Numbered from the stretch's first letter, positions 22,891 through 35,199 are shown. The stretch is DNA of 62,000 bases from Zygnema cylindricum (GCA_037447655.1 JBBHKE010000672.1:75001-137000), one strand, 5' to 3'. Notes: a model not told the origin generated them from the letters alone. Program-made: numbers and translations.

Positions 22891-23694
22891 CAGAGGTCGC
22901 AAAAGTCAAAAAAAATCATACCCGAAACCGACCGTTTTTTTTTTCAAAATCTGAGTAACCGACGCCCGACCGAGTTTTGTCACGCTCCAAAATTGTTAAC
23001 CGTTAACCGACCGTCGTTTACGAAAAAAAAAATTAACCGAATCTTGATTTTTCGCGACTAACCGTGCCCGCCCGTAACCGAAAAAGTACAAAATTAATCA
23101 ATGTACGACGGAATAAGCCAATAATTACAATTTCTCGCGTTCCCTAAGATTTGCGAAATGAATAGTGTACTACTGTGTTAGATTTGCGACGCTTTGTCGC
23201 GTTCCCTAAGATTTTCGAAATGAATAGTGTACTACCGTGCCAGATTTGCAACGCTTTGTCGCGTTCCTTTTGATTTGCGAAATAAATAGCTTACTACAGT
23301 GCCGTGTCAGATTTGCGACGCTAATCATGATGTCACGTACTTCCACGATGCCAAAGAGTACAAAGTACATGAATGTTGGATTATCTTTTTGTAAGATTCG
23401 CGAAATGAATAGTGTTAGTACCGTGTCAGATTTGCGACGCTAATCATGATGCCACGTACTTCCACGATACCAAAAGTACAAAGAACAATAATGTTGGAAA
23501 AAAAAAGTACAAACTTTTCTTTTTTTTTGGTTTTTTGTTTGACCGACCGTAACTGACCGTTATTTTTTTCTTGGTGAGTCAACCGACCGTAACCGCCCGA
23601 CCCCCAAAATTTGGCAACCGAATCCGTTCCGGATCCGGCGCGGACGGTCGGTTAACGGTCGGTCACGGTTTCGGTTGACCGTTTGCGACCTCTG
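22891..23694. mobile_element. 804-bp non-autonomous hAT-like transposon
   Basis: The ends are CAGAGGTCGCAAA at 22891 and its inverse TTTGCGACCTCTG ending at 23694. They are flanked by a perfect 8-bp duplication ACGACAGG at 22883-22890 and 23695-23702. The length of the duplication and the CAGAGGT-type tip are typical of hAT. There is no transposase. The interior holds subterminal GACCGTTAACCG motifs and four tandem units of about 62 bp containing GATTTGCGAAATGAATAG. Fragments of the same family lie at 36262-36742 and 42148-42566. Confidence 0.9.
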
Positions 23695-23702
23695 ACGACA
23701 GG

Positions 23703-24912
23703 CCACACGGCACACGCCACACGGATCTTGACGATACGATACATTACAATGCTGATATTCTCCTTCCGTACGCCTTGGCAGACTGCGTTTCGGTCTTCGA
23801 GGTTCAGAGTAAAAATTTAAAAATTTCATCTTTTCATGAAGGGTTAATCAAGGGTTCAGAAATAGCCAAATTCCTGGAGAGTATACGATATTGTGACGAA
23901 GATGTTGAATCCATTTTAGTATTTTACCTCTACGTAAATTCTGAATTCTCTAATCCATGAGTCCACTGTTCCTCATGCAATTTAACTTTACCGTCGGCTC
24001 ACTCCGGGGGCTTCATTGTACCTTTACTTTCGTATCGTTAATTCCTTTTAGGAATTTGGAAATTTTTAACGCATGCAATTTCACATGCAAAAAAATGAAA
24101 TTTTTAGTAATTTAGAAACCCACAGTATTCATACTGCAGGTTAAGCAAAGAACTCTTTCCATGAAATAACTTTCTGTGACCTAATTCGCCCTCGGCTATC
24201 TCCGAGGCCGTACAAAAAGATTATCACTATTTAGTGTCAAAGCGCAAAATAAATATCGGAAACACTAATTAAGTGCAGAGTGACGTGGCCGATTCTAGTC
24301 CACTCGCCAAAACAGTTCTACTAACACTGATTTATGATTTTCGACCAGAGAAGTCGCGATCAAATAAATGTTACTTAATTACTTTATTAATGTGTATTTG
24401 CACTTGTCGGTTAAAGCCAAACTGGGAACAGGAACAAGAATAAGATAACATTCTGCATAAAATAGTGTGGATCACATGCTCACCGGAATATTTTCAAAGA
24501 CTCAAAGCAAGAAAAGACAAAACAACAGAAGTGTGTTCATGACCAGCTTCAAAAGCTTTGGTTCTTAAATCTTTTCATTCTGGAGAAAGAAATCTACAAG
24601 GAGAATCTAGAATGAAGATTGTAATGTCAAGGATTTGCAGAAAGAATCAGTACCAATTTCTTACGAAAAATAAGGAATTAACACTAAATCGACAATAACT
24701 TCTATCTGAAAAAAGACAAACAAACATTGGAAGTATAACAATGTCAAATCAAAATATATACAGCCCAAAATTAACATTTAATGATTAATTTCCAGCGTTA
24801 GATTGGTCTTTCCACTTATCTTATTTCTCAAATTGCGAAATACATAGGGATTTAAATCAAATCAGTTTAACATTTGCTGACAAAATTATAACTCGCTCTA
24901 AAATAAGCAAAC
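23703..24912. other. intergenic stretch before the LRAT gene
   Basis: No gene is supported. Positions 24200-24400 contain weakly preserved MITE text (TTAGTGTC, AACACTGATT). The rest is unremarkable and presumably holds the promoter of the gene at 24913. Confidence 0.4.
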
Positions 24913-27063
24913 ATGTTGTCTAGCACTTGGGAAGATTTGTACGATGACGGAAATCGACGAAAGAATAAGAAAAATAAGAAAGCAAATAAGGTATGGAATG
25001 AACGAACAACACAAAAAACGAAAAAGTATACAAATAAGTGGATGTACGAAGAATCGGAAAACTGGATGCTGCAAGAAGAGGACGACGAGGACTTGGGAGA
25101 CAGGAGAGAGGAGGAAAACTACTACGAGGACTCGGGAGACCGAAGAGAGGAGGAAAATGACAAGAACTCGGGAGACTGGAGAGAGGAGGAAAACGACAAG
25201 GAGTCAGAAGGATGGACAGAGGAGGAAAATGAGGAGAGTGCGGACGGTAATAATTTAATTAAATAAGGAAATAGAAGTTGAAAAGAAAATGACTACAAAT
25301 TGAGTGCTTATATAGCAATGCTTGACGATTCTTGTAAACAATGTTTGAAACCGAACAGGCGTGACAATAAAGAAATAATAACTATGCGTTACCGATACAT
25401 ACATCACAATAGATATCTGTCAGAAGTTGAACCAATAGGTATGGGAATCAGAGAGATGTAACAGCATCCTCATTGTGAATTGTCAACTTTGCAGCTATTG
25501 TGGTATTCATTTGACACTTGTCCTTCTATAATTGTTCAGAAAACGGAGAAGAAATCCGTACAATTGAGTACAACGGCGAACCTGGTGATCATATCAGGAG
25601 TCGTCTCAAAGGTTACTTTCATGAAGGTAATTTTAGGGAAAGCATAATCCGCAATTAGTTCAAGTTCATTTTGTGGTCCACACAACTACACCGTGTATCT
25701 CTATTAGTGTTAATAATTTTTTGGTCACTTAAAACATATTATCTCCGTACACACTTGTCGGATTTTCATATGAAGACCGCCGATGGGAAGGTGAGAATCT
25801 TGGCTTTCAATCTCAACCGTCAGATCCATAATCCGACAAGCATGTACGGATAAAAGATGTTTTAAGCGGCAAAAAGATTATTAACACTAATAGTGATTCA
25901 CGGTGTAGTGGTTTCATGACTCACCCGTGAAAGCAAAAACTCTGCTTTATAAATATGGCCAGTTGAAAACGTTGAAATTTGTCCTTTCTTTAGCGCAACT
26001 TTTCTTCACAACGGTGTTCAGATTGTAGACAAAATCGTTTATTTTAAAAATTACCTCTTTATGTCCATGTTTTTAAAGTCTACAATGCTTAAAAGTGGAA
26101 ATGTTATTCTCAGCATGACATGTATTAGTTGTTAACATGATTGTTTGGATGTTTTTTTTTGGTATTTCAGGCATTTACATGGGAGGGGATCGGGTTATAC
26201 ATCTTATGGGTTCGAACAAAAGCAAAAACTGGACACCTTGCCCAATTTGCGGTACATGTTATGATGAGGAAGGTGTATATGAATCTTGCGTTACATGTTT
26301 TGTAGGAGAAGGTTCACAACTTGAAAAATTTGTATACAATTTTTTAATAGAAGACCCCCCAGAAGACGTTCTCACAAGGTGCGTGTTACTTCCTTTTAGA
26401 TATTATTTAAAAAAAAAAACATAAATCTCAACATTTAAGGGTCTTTATGGTTTGCATTTGGTTTTCGTTAAGGGGTTATGTTTCACTCTCAAGGAAAGAA
26501 ATGTCGTCCTAACTTAAAGACGTTGATGATTACATCTTATTAAACTTCAGTTGCGCTGTCTAGGATCATTTTGCATTTTTTTTACTTAATAAATATAACA
26601 TATTCTAATCATTCTTCCTCAATGAAGAACATGTAATTCACTTCCCCTTTCTCTACTTGGTGAGTTTATATCTGTCTGGTCTTTGTTGGTATGCTACTAT
26701 ATAAGGTAACAAAAAGAAAAAAAAAAATTATTAAACGTGCGATGGTAAAGCATTCGAGTACATGGAAACAAAAGATTGAAAAAACCAAAAAGAAAACTGA
26801 AAACAATCACAAAATCAAAGAAACCAAAAAATAAAAACACAAATAGTATGAGGTAACTGATTGGTTGAAGCAATTTTGTTTTGATGGAGCTTTGGGGCAG
26901 GGCTGAAGAAATATTGCTCAATCATACTCGAAAATACAATTTGCTTACCTGGAATTGCGAAAATTTTGCAACGTATTGTAAAACCGGAACGACAAATCCA
27001 AGCACCCAAGTACTTAAAAAAATCTTTAGTTTTTTTGGTGGTCTCTTTATCTTTTTGAGATGA
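24913..27063 (+). CDS. LRAT/NC-domain protein, four exons
   Basis: Exons 24913-25246, 25540-25626, 26171-26378 and 26901-27063 join in phases 1, 1 and 2 to give 263 residues. Residues 1-111 are an unusual acidic and basic N-terminal part. It has about four tandem units of the type GDRREEEN. From residue 126 the LRAT domain appears: PGDHI with His129, GIYMGGDRVIH with His151, a CPICG/CVTCF cysteine cluster as in plant relatives, PPEDVLTR, and the catalytic NCENFATYCKTG with Cys229. The His-His-Cys arrangement is that of the papain-like NlpC/P60-LRAT fold. Plant members have a compact LRAT domain and no known retinoid role; an acyl-transfer or thiol-hydrolase activity is inferred. A hydrophobic tail (FSFFGGLFIFLR) may attach it to membranes. 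A MITE sits in intron 2. The repeat-rich first exon is less certain than the rest. Confidence 0.75.
25687..25907. mobile_element. TA-flanked MITE in LRAT intron 2
   Basis: Starts TACACCGTGTATCTCTATTA and ends TAATAGTGATTCACGGTGTA, an imperfect terminal inverted repeat beginning and ending at TA. Length 221 bp, a short internally deleted member of the family described at 35200. Confidence 0.8.
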
Positions 27064-28083
27064 TGTCCCCATGGCTCTGAACTCCCCTTCTCTTTTAGAA
27101 GGCGGGTTATTAGACGTATAATTCATGTCACTTAGTGTACAACTCAAATGCTTTTTCTTGGTTAACCTTTGGACTTGTTCTAGTGACTACTGTTCACATA
27201 CTCTTAATGTCACTGTTAACTTTTTGACCAAACGAAGTTCCGAGAATGTTACTAAGCCATTTTTTTTTACTATTGTACCGACTTATGTTTCTCTACAAGA
27301 CCAACGATTGGCAATTTGGAGGTCATATATGGGACGAGGGAAGCAGTTTAGCTCACTAAAAGACAAAAGATGCAGTTAAAGGCAAGAACAATTATGGTAA
27401 TCTAACGGAGAAAATGACGCATATCCTTTAGATCCTTTGATTTTCACGACAAAAATAAACGACAATTAAGATTTAGTGGCTCTTTTTTATTTTATTTTTG
27501 AGATTTTAAGTCAACACCGCAAAGTTAAAATAAATGAAGGATATATCTTCTCTCTCTGTTTTTTATTTTTTATTTATTTATGGGTTGACATTAAACATTG
27601 ACATTTTTGCACTATTCTACGCTAGAAGCGTGAAAACATAAAAATATAATTTGAACGAAAATTCACAATGAATCTATTTAAACAAAAACGATTATGAATT
27701 TTTATACCTTGTGAGCCGAAGAATGTCTTTTATAGAAATCTTCTCACGTGTCAGCTATTTTGGCTGTATTCACTTTCTCTTCCTCATTTAAATCTGCCAG
27801 CAAAAAAAAAAGTAATTAAAGAGGTTGTCGAACCATTATATCATATTCAGCCAACAATTTACATTTTCCCCGTTTTTATACTTTTAATACTTTCTTTTAA
27901 GCTTTTCCAAGCAAGCTTGTGAAAAAATTCTGGAAACCTAGGAAAGTTCTAGTAAAACCCAGTTGAAAGGAATTTAGGAAATAAAGATGATTGTTTGTTT
28001 AATTTCCTTCACTAAATAAAAAGAAATCTTGAGAGAAAAACCACATTTGGTTCCAAATAGAACCCTAATTGGCTACATTCCAC
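27064..28083. other. intergenic stretch, nothing recognised
   Basis: AT-rich. Short open frames lack any family motif or splice support. Confidence 0.4.
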
Positions 28084-28218
28084 AGGGAGAGGGAGAGGGA
28101 GAGGGAGAGGGAGAGGGTGAGGGAAAGGGAGAGGGAGAGGGGGAGGAGTGGGAGGAGGGGGAGGGGGAAGTGGAGATGGAGGGGGAGAGGGGGAGGAGGA
28201 GGGGGAGGGGGAGGGGGA
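28084..28218 (+). repeat. GAGGGA microsatellite
   Basis: Runs of GGGAGA and GGGGGAG with interruptions. An open frame of alternating Gly-Glu across it is a by-product. The stretch 28220-28518 holds nothing recognisable. Confidence 0.9.
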
Positions 28219-28518
28219 CTAATTTGCACATTTACTATATGAGTTAATGAAATTTTGGTTTGTTTTGGTTGAAGATTTTTTTACCATTGCAATATGAATA
28301 TAGAAAAGTCACATTGTTTCACAAAAAACAATAAATTTTGAAAGTTTTACACATGAATAGGATTCCTTTGAGAGCCAAAAAGAAATAAAAATTCTGACAC
28401 CGATGTGCAATGTAGCTCCAAAATCCAAACAGTTACATCCTTCAAATGTTTATTTTCTAAAATTGTTTCATAAATAAATAAAATGGTGCAAAAAATTAGA
28501 GAGTTTTTCGTCCACTGG

Positions 28519-29020
28519 ACATCGCGAATCGTGATTAGAGTTTTGTACGCTTATTCGGCCCCCCCAAATTTTGACTCTATCACCATAGATAGAGTACATT
28601 ATTCTAAATTATTATTTACGTTATTTAAGGTACTTTTTAAATGAGCGTTAATAACTCTAATACAGTGCCGTTTTAAATAGTGTGGCATACGGTCGGTGTC
28701 TCACCGTACAAAATTGTACTTTATTAAGTAAAAAAGTACAAATAATGATTTAATACAGGTCGTTATCATGTAACTGCGTTCTAACAAACGCGTAGTGCAA
28801 ACGTCATAGTGACGATAAACTGTACGTTTTGTCAGTTTCTATACGAATACCAAATTTACAGTAAAGATATTCAGCGCGTCAAATTAGAATACTTAAATAA
28901 ATTAGAGTAAATTCCTTTTTGAAAAGTTCTATCATACAAATTAGAGTTCATAACTCTAATTATTTTTTTCTCTTTTTTTACTTTAATTTTTTCTCTACTC
29001 TAATTACGATTCGCGGTGTA
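28519..29020. mobile_element. TA-flanked MITE, about 500 bp
   Basis: Left end CATCGCGAATCGTGATTAG, right end CTAATTACGATTCGCGGTGTA. Interior shares CTCTATCAC, AATAGTGTGG and ACGGTCGGTGTC blocks with the copies at 30647, 35200 and 46311. No coding capacity. Confidence 0.85.
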
Positions 29021-29771
29021 GTGAATTTGGCGTTAGCCGGATGTCCATAAAAAGTTTTCATACGTATCCCAATGGAAGAGCTTGACAGTACGGAACATGA
29101 CACTACGGAGCGTGACAGTACGGATATGCAATGAGTTCGTGCTCGCGTGCACGAAGATGTCCAAGCGATATTGGCCTGTGATGTTAAGCTGGCAAAGTGA
29201 TGTTCGCAACTGATGTTGACGCGAACACGTGAATTCGCAAATAAATAAATAATCTTTGAGTTTGGATTTTGTGGTTTAGTTCCCCCAGTGCATAAAACTT
29301 GTCGCACGTTCATTTTTTTTTGTTTGCGAACCGACGCTTGCGATGGTCGGCAATATCGTAGAATTGCAATACTGCAGGAGGATAGCACCAATCATATTCT
29401 AAGGGTATGTCTCCATGTGCCATAGTAATGGATATTTTCTGTCGTTTTCCTCTAAAACTTAGCGCCATACCGCGTAAGTTTCAACTGTACAAAAACATAG
29501 AAAAAAGGAGAAGTTCACTTTGCGTCATCATCGAATTTAGGATGTACTACATGTTGTCGTCTTGTGTTCTTTGACCTACGGCCACGCCAAAAAACGTCAT
29601 TTTAGTACTTTTCTTTAAAACAAACGGGCAATGTGTTTTAAAACAAAGTATTTCAATAATCACAATATTTCGATAATCAAATAGGATCACATAATAGCAC
29701 ATGTCACGATTTTTCAAAATTTTCAAACGATTTCGAGCGACAAGGAAAAGTACACAATTCGTTATGATTTG
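29021..29771. other. gene-free stretch between two elements
   Basis: Contains short GACAGTACGGA repeats near 29085-29130. A minus-strand frame at 28978-29391 overlaps the MITE end and is not accepted as a gene. Confidence 0.35.
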
Positions 29772-30648
29772 TAGCGTTGTGTATCGGTAAAAAAAATTAA
29801 TCGCAATAACACCGATACCGATAGTTATCGGTTATCGAACGGATCAGAGGTCCCGATATATATAAGTACTTTCTGTATTTTCTGTCCAGAGTACCTTCTA
29901 TCTGGTAAACTGAGCGGGAAATTTACGGGAAATGTACGGACTTTGACGAAAAAATACGTTGCACTTTGTAGAACTTTCTGGCCGGTTAACTGAACAAAAA
30001 TTTTACGGGAACTTACGGCATTGTACCGACATATTGGTGATCATGGAACGGAAAAAAGACGCGAAACACAAAGTAAAATGGACGCAAAAGAACATTTTGC
30101 GCGCCGCCGGAATCGAACGGACAACTTTCAATGAGAAAATACGAGCAGACGGCCGGCGTGAGCGTTGACATCCCGGAATGGCTCTTTTTGCGGCTTATGC
30201 CAAAAAAACCGACGGATTGACACGTAGCTAGTTTCTAGTGGATCCCAAGGAATAAAGGAACAAAGCCATGGCGTTGGATGTGAAAGGTACATCGTTTTAA
30301 CAAGAGGCGTACTAAAGTCGTACATATCTTATGTCGGCTACTGTTCCTTCGGCTTGTACAAATGATCTGATTGGCAGGCACCTCAATAGATAGGGGTTGT
30401 GAGTAAGGCGCGTTGGGGGAATAACATGTACAGTTAAGTGAACTAGCCGTTCATTTATATGTACGGTCTGTACATATATCGCCAGTAGTTATCGATATCG
30501 GTGTTATCGCCAATAATAACTGATAAATATCGGTTATTTATCGGCGATAACACCAATAACGATATATAGTACCAATATATCGTTTATCGGCTACCCGAAA
30601 AAAGGCCCATATCGGTTATCGGCAAATCCTTACCGATACATAACACTA
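29772..30648. mobile_element. TAGTGTT-ended DNA transposon with decayed ORF
   Basis: The left tip is TAGCGTTGTGTATCGGTAA and the right tip is the inverse of TAGTGTTATGTATCGGTAA. Subterminal regions are dense in CGATA/TATCG palindromes. A frame at about 30042-30165 codes MERKKDAKHKVKWTQ and then NILRAAGIERTT, and stops early; after that the text still matches the longer frame of the second copy (46803-47420) across stop codons. No target duplication was found. The right end abuts a MITE at 30647. Tip sequence suggests a hAT relative, unproven. Confidence 0.65.
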
Positions 30649-31191
30649 CACCGGGAATCGTTATTAGTGTCAATAACTCTAATTTGGGTTCTTGAAATTT
30701 TGATTTCTTTTTTCAAATAGGATAGATGATTTTAATTTTTCCTTGACGTTAATTAAGGTACCGTACAAAATAGCGTAAAGCCAGAAAGTACAATAAAATC
30801 TAGATAGTGTGGTGTACGGTCGATGTCAGACCGTACATAAATGTACCTTTTCAAGTGAAAATTTACAAAAAAATGAATTAAATCAGACGCGCACGCATAG
30901 GAACGTGCGCTCAAAAAAACGAGATTAGTCCGACACGTAAATTAGCATGGCATGTACGGATATTTTAAATTCGCGACGGCATACGATTTCTTACATTTTG
31001 TACGGATACATATATTAAGGTATATAATCGTACGGCGAATATTCCATTTTTACTGTTCCCAAATTTAGCATTAACGCCGAAATTAGAATACACCTTTAAA
31101 AAAAAAAAAACAAATTCTTAATTAGCATCAAGTACGGTAAATTTTCTTCAACACCATTTAAACTTTGACACTAATAACGATTCGCGGTGTA
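30647..31191. mobile_element. TA-flanked MITE, 545 bp
   Basis: Starts TACACCGGGAATCGTTATTA and ends TAATAACGATTCGCGGTGTA. Interior includes the shared ATAGTGTGGTGTACGGTC block. Directly joined to the element on its left. Confidence 0.9.
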
Positions 31192-31933
31192 AGGAATTGT
31201 CCGTTTGCGTTAATGAAATGTACACAATTTGTTTTGTTTTGTTCAGGTTTCGTTCAGTACAATTTTTTTTTTCATTTCATGGGTCTGAAAGATTCCGATG
31301 CCACCAACTCGCACTCGCCGCCTACTGGCTAGACGTATACAAATGTCACGCAAGGTTATGCGACGTCCAAAGCATTTTTCACAATTTGGTGCGTCATCAC
31401 AGATTGTACATTGTGACAGTCGTCACGGATATTGTCGATGTATACAATCGTCACACCTTTTTAAGTAACAACTTCGTTGTTATTGCACATAGGGACACCT
31501 AGAATCCGGATCCGCCGGATCTCTTCAAAATAGTACGGAGAATCTTCACTAAATTCCAAAATAATTATTCAAAATTTCAATAAACATGGGGACACCCCGT
31601 TATTAGTGTAAAGAGTTGGTAGACTTTTGACAATGCATACGTTACAATCATGTGACGATGTACGTTTTGTCACGTCACAATCATGTGACGATGCACGTTT
31701 TGTCAGATTTAAATATTCGTACTTATTATAGTGTGAAAATTGCAATCGCGGCTACACTATGGGAAAAAAAAATGTACCCAAATTAGCGTTGGTGAATAAA
31801 TTAAAGTATTATGTTTTTTGGCGAAGGACCTTTGAACCCAAATTAGAATCGATAACACTAATTAAATTTTCTGCACTAATTATTTATTAACGTTAATAGC
31901 GATTCAAGGTGTACGGAATGAATAAATCAATAA
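31192..31933. repeat. gene-free stretch with a further MITE
   Basis: No gene seen at 31192-31590. From about 31594 (CACCCCGTTATTAGTG) to 31914 (CGATTCAAGGTGTA) lies another degenerate member of the TA-flanked family. It contains a direct repeat TCACAATCATGTGACGATG (or close variant) near 31645-31700. Confidence 0.6.
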
Positions 31934-32125
31934 GGGTGAAGTTCCATTAGACGAAAGTGAGGTTTTTTACAGAAATTCAGACCTCTCCGTACTACGTCGT
32001 ACTGCTTATTTTGTTTTTATCCGGAAAACAGCATTACAGAGAATCTTGCCAATATTCTCCAAAATTATGGGAGTTAACAATGACCGTTGGATATTTTTTC
32101 GCGAAGCATTCGCTTCGAAATTCTA

Positions 32126-32167
32126 TGTAATTGGTGATGTAACTCGCGAGGTACATCACCAATTACA
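32126..32167. other. 42-bp near-perfect palindrome
   Basis: TGTAATTGGTGATGTA (32126-32141) and its exact complement (32152-32167) flank a 10-base centre holding the palindrome CTCGCGAG. A second small hairpin, CGAAGC/GCTTCG, lies just left at 32102-32117. Confidence 0.9.
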
Positions 32168-32464
32168 GAAAAATTTGAGCCGCGACACGCTTGATAATGA
32201 GCATACGTGTCAAGATGGCATCCAACGGAAATTAAAAAAAATCTCACACGATATACGCATTCAAAAATCCAACAGAAAATACAAACGAAATGTCGTAACG
32301 CACTTTCGTCACGCTATTTCTAATACCGCCCATAAGTCACACTATTTCTGGCAGCGCTCATTCGTCACGCGATAAAAACAGGAGCCTTAAAAAAATGAGG
32401 TGATACCTGACAAGGCGTTTGCAAAAAATACAAAAGTTGTGTTGCACGATGACCTGGTACGCAC

Positions 32465-32828
32465 CATAGTTCAAAAGTAGGCGTTTCTATTGTAGGTCTT
32501 TCGTCGACGCCTTCATCATAAGTTGTTTTATGGGCTTTTCATGTGATCGTCTTAAGTCGCTACTTTGAATAGCGACCGTCTGGTCGTTCGAATCTGACGG
32601 TTTAAATAAAAAGTCGCTCAAACTCAAAGAAAAATATTTTTTTGTCCGTTTTTTTTTTTCAAATTTAGACATGACGTTTAATTCTCTATTGATCCATGTG
32701 CAACTCAACCCTGTTACTATTTTATTTCATTTTGCGGTCAATACAATATGGGTTTTAAGGGTATATTGTATTTTTAGCGTACAATAAGCATATTGTATGG
32801 GTGTACTTTCACCTACTTTTGAACTATG
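32465..32828. mobile_element. 364-bp transposon with 8-bp target duplication
   Basis: Ends CATAGTTCAAAAGTAGG and CCTACTTTTGAACTATG are exact inverse copies of 17 bp. The flanks carry the 8-bp duplication GTACGCAC at 32457-32464 and 32829-32836. The interior contains a duplicated CATATTGTA motif. A related but rearranged copy is at 59080-59575. Non-autonomous; an 8-bp duplication suggests hAT or P. Confidence 0.85.
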
Positions 32829-33011
32829 GTACGCACGTCTTGGTCGGTGTGAAAATCATTGACGATTTTCAATATCAAATCTATAGCTACGTGGCGCCAC
32901 TCTTTTGCTAACACGTGGACTACAAACTCTGCGCAATGGAACTTCGTTCAAAGTGTAGCATTATGTAATGTTGGTCGAACGATTACAGAATGTCGTAATG
33001 GAACTTCACCC

Positions 33012-33785
33012 TTAGAGTATTTTTTTTTAAATCTTGAAAAACTCAAATTAGAGTTGATAATGCTAATTAATTTTTAACACTAATAATTTATAAACGTTAA
33101 TAACGATTGGCGGTGTACCATCCACCTGTCATCCACTGACCACAGTCTGCCGCGTATGTGGCCAACCATAGCAGCATATGTGAGGAAGGTAGAGTTTGTT
33201 TATTAATGACTATGTAAGGTTAATTGTAAAATATGTATTTACACATAGTATGTTATAGTACATTCGCATGATACTTTAAGTACCTTACGTTGGTACAAAT
33301 ATTTCGTTCTGACTTTCCGTTTGATTTTTTTTTACATATTTTCAAAATCTAAACTCTAACCTACGTGGAGCCAATCATAATTGAGAAAAGATGTTTACTG
33401 GCACGACATAATGGAACGTCATGCCAGTAAACACTAAAAATTGACGCCTCCGCATGTTTATTGGGACCGCCTAATGGATTAGAGGCGTAAGTTTTAAAAA
33501 AGCGATTTAAACATCCTACTCACGTACATTGCCCTTCGTCCTATCGTTATTACCGTTAAAAAGTTCCTAGGATATATATTACTAATTTAGTAAAGGAATA
33601 AATGTGACAAATCCTAGTTTGTTATTACCTTAGAAAATGGTGTTAATTCTATTTTATAATTATCGGCTATTCGACAAAAAGCCGTGACCGAAGTAGTTTT
33701 AAAAGTTATAATAAAGTGTCGGTGGGCTTGCGGTCTTCTTTGGGTTTGTCTTAAAAAAAAAATTAAGTTCCTAAATAAGTAATTG
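33012..33785. repeat. repeat remnants
   Basis: 33012-33116 ends in ACGATTGGCGGTGTA, a MITE right end. At 33395-33435 TGTTTACTGGCA and TGCCAGTAAACA form an inverted repeat related to the interior of the element at 41142. No gene. Confidence 0.5.
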
Positions 33786-33789
33786 TACT

Positions 33790-34720
33790 AATTTATTTGT
33801 ATGCACAAAAGTATAAGAGGTACAAATTTCATACCTTGCAGTTAACACAAGGACCTTCTCCTCGGTGCTAAATTGCAGTTTTATTGCCATGCAACGCATC
33901 TTTCCTATCATTTATGTTCGTAAATTTGTGTCAAAGATTTCCTTTAAACACTTTCAGTTTTGGCGAAGTCCTCCAATTTAGAACTAATTCTGATAACAAT
34001 TATGTGTAAGGAATTTTCATGTTGGGTGCACTCCTTCAAATCTCACGTGATCGCATTCATTTACCTATTGGAATCGACAAAGAATAAAATCACATCAGCG
34101 GTATATCTGGATTTCAAATTTTTCATGCTCCTAAACAACTTTTAAACTACCAGTAGCCAAAGGGAAAACAAGTGTAAGTTTGGCGGTACAATTTTTTATA
34201 ATTGTCGAATTTCATGGCACCAGCTGTGCTTGCTGGAGTGACGAAAACAAAATTAGAGTGAGTAATGCAAGTAAAAGTTGAATGCTATTGCGAAAGACAA
34301 GATTGCAAAAACAAAAACCAACGTCAAGTTACAAAAAATATAGTAAACAATGTATGTTTATCCAGCAACGTCATACGCAGACTTACATATGAAGGCCAAA
34401 ATGACACCATTCGATACATGTCAGAAATGGTGTCTCATTATTCGACACACAAATTCTGTGACCACTTCCAAGTTCCAACAAGGACCCAAAAACTGAAAAA
34501 TGCCTCAATAAACATCCTACTCTAGTGCTTGTTAACCTTTATTTAAATATCGTTCGATCAAAGTTGATCGCACGATTATTATAGCCTTTCATATTTGTGA
34601 CTTATGAAATGAGGGTGAAGGTTTCAGTATGTACTTTTTGGTGTCGATTAAACGGTAGAAATGTACAAGACCGACCACAATGTCGGTGAAGTCATAAATT
34701 TTGAAATACGCGAGCAGCGG
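33790..34720 (-). repeat. BTB duplication unit that lost its gene
   Basis: 33790-34230 matches the 3' flank of the BTB genes (37140-37580, 47640-48065 and 49180-49450). Directly next to it, 34262-34720 matches the 5' flank (40660-41140), for example TGAATGCTATTGCGAAAGAC. The roughly 3 kb that should lie between, including the BTB coding region, is missing. Confidence 0.7.
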
Positions 34721-35199
34721 ACATAGACGCCTGTTTTAGTAACTCTCGAGCATAGAGGTACCAAACGTACGGATTTTCACTTTTTTACGAAAATGCGTTA
34801 AATTTTTGAGATTTTGAAATTTTCGTAAAGTTCGTAGCTTTCGTGTACAGATTTAATGTACGAACAAAATGTACGGACTTATAAAAAAAAAGGTTAAAAG
34901 TACACCTTGAGTCGCTGTTAAAGTTAAGGAATCGATACACGCTCCCATGTTTTTAGGGTAGCCGCGATCCTCCGTGTTCACATATTCGACGCTTGAACAT
35001 GTGAGAACAGGTCAGCGCGACTTTCCTTCGTCTTTATGACTTGAAATCAAATCTGAGTACACTTTTCTGCGCGACGCTCTCCCCGGTCGACGCGATTATC
35101 TGACACTTATTTTGAACATCTGTACAAAATAATGAGACGGACTGACACATTTTGTACATTACACTATCTTAAAATATTCGGCATTACAGTAAATAACGC
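34721..35199. other. continuation of 5' flank, no gene
   Basis: TTTTAGTAACTCTCGAG at about 34735-34751 is the uninterrupted version of the site at 41135-41940 where a transposon is inserted. No coding evidence. Confidence 0.5.

Larger units (their letters stand above)
31934..33011. mobile_element. about 1.1-kb element with GGGTGAAGTTCCATTA ends
   Basis: GGGTGAAGTTCCATTA at 31934 is repeated in inverse at 32995-33011. The end resembles GGGTGGCCTTCCATTA of the Harbinger-like element at 41142, including the following GTGGGGTTTTTTAC-like text. Flanks are TAA (left) and TTA (right), so a target duplication cannot be shown. The interior holds a 42-bp palindrome and a nested 364-bp element; an open frame at 32046-32375 spans the palindrome and is not accepted. 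Confidence 0.6.

Noticed and set aside
28029-28247. Gly-Glu repeat frame
   Set aside because: Microsatellite translation; no flanking coding sequence.
30100-30180. tRNA-like GTTCGATTCC motif (inverse) in the TAGTGTT element, also near 47270
   Set aside because: No A box at the right distance and no cloverleaf; it falls inside the element's decayed ORF.
32046-32375. 109-codon frame
   Set aside because: Lies inside a transposon and spans a palindrome; composition does not suggest a protein.
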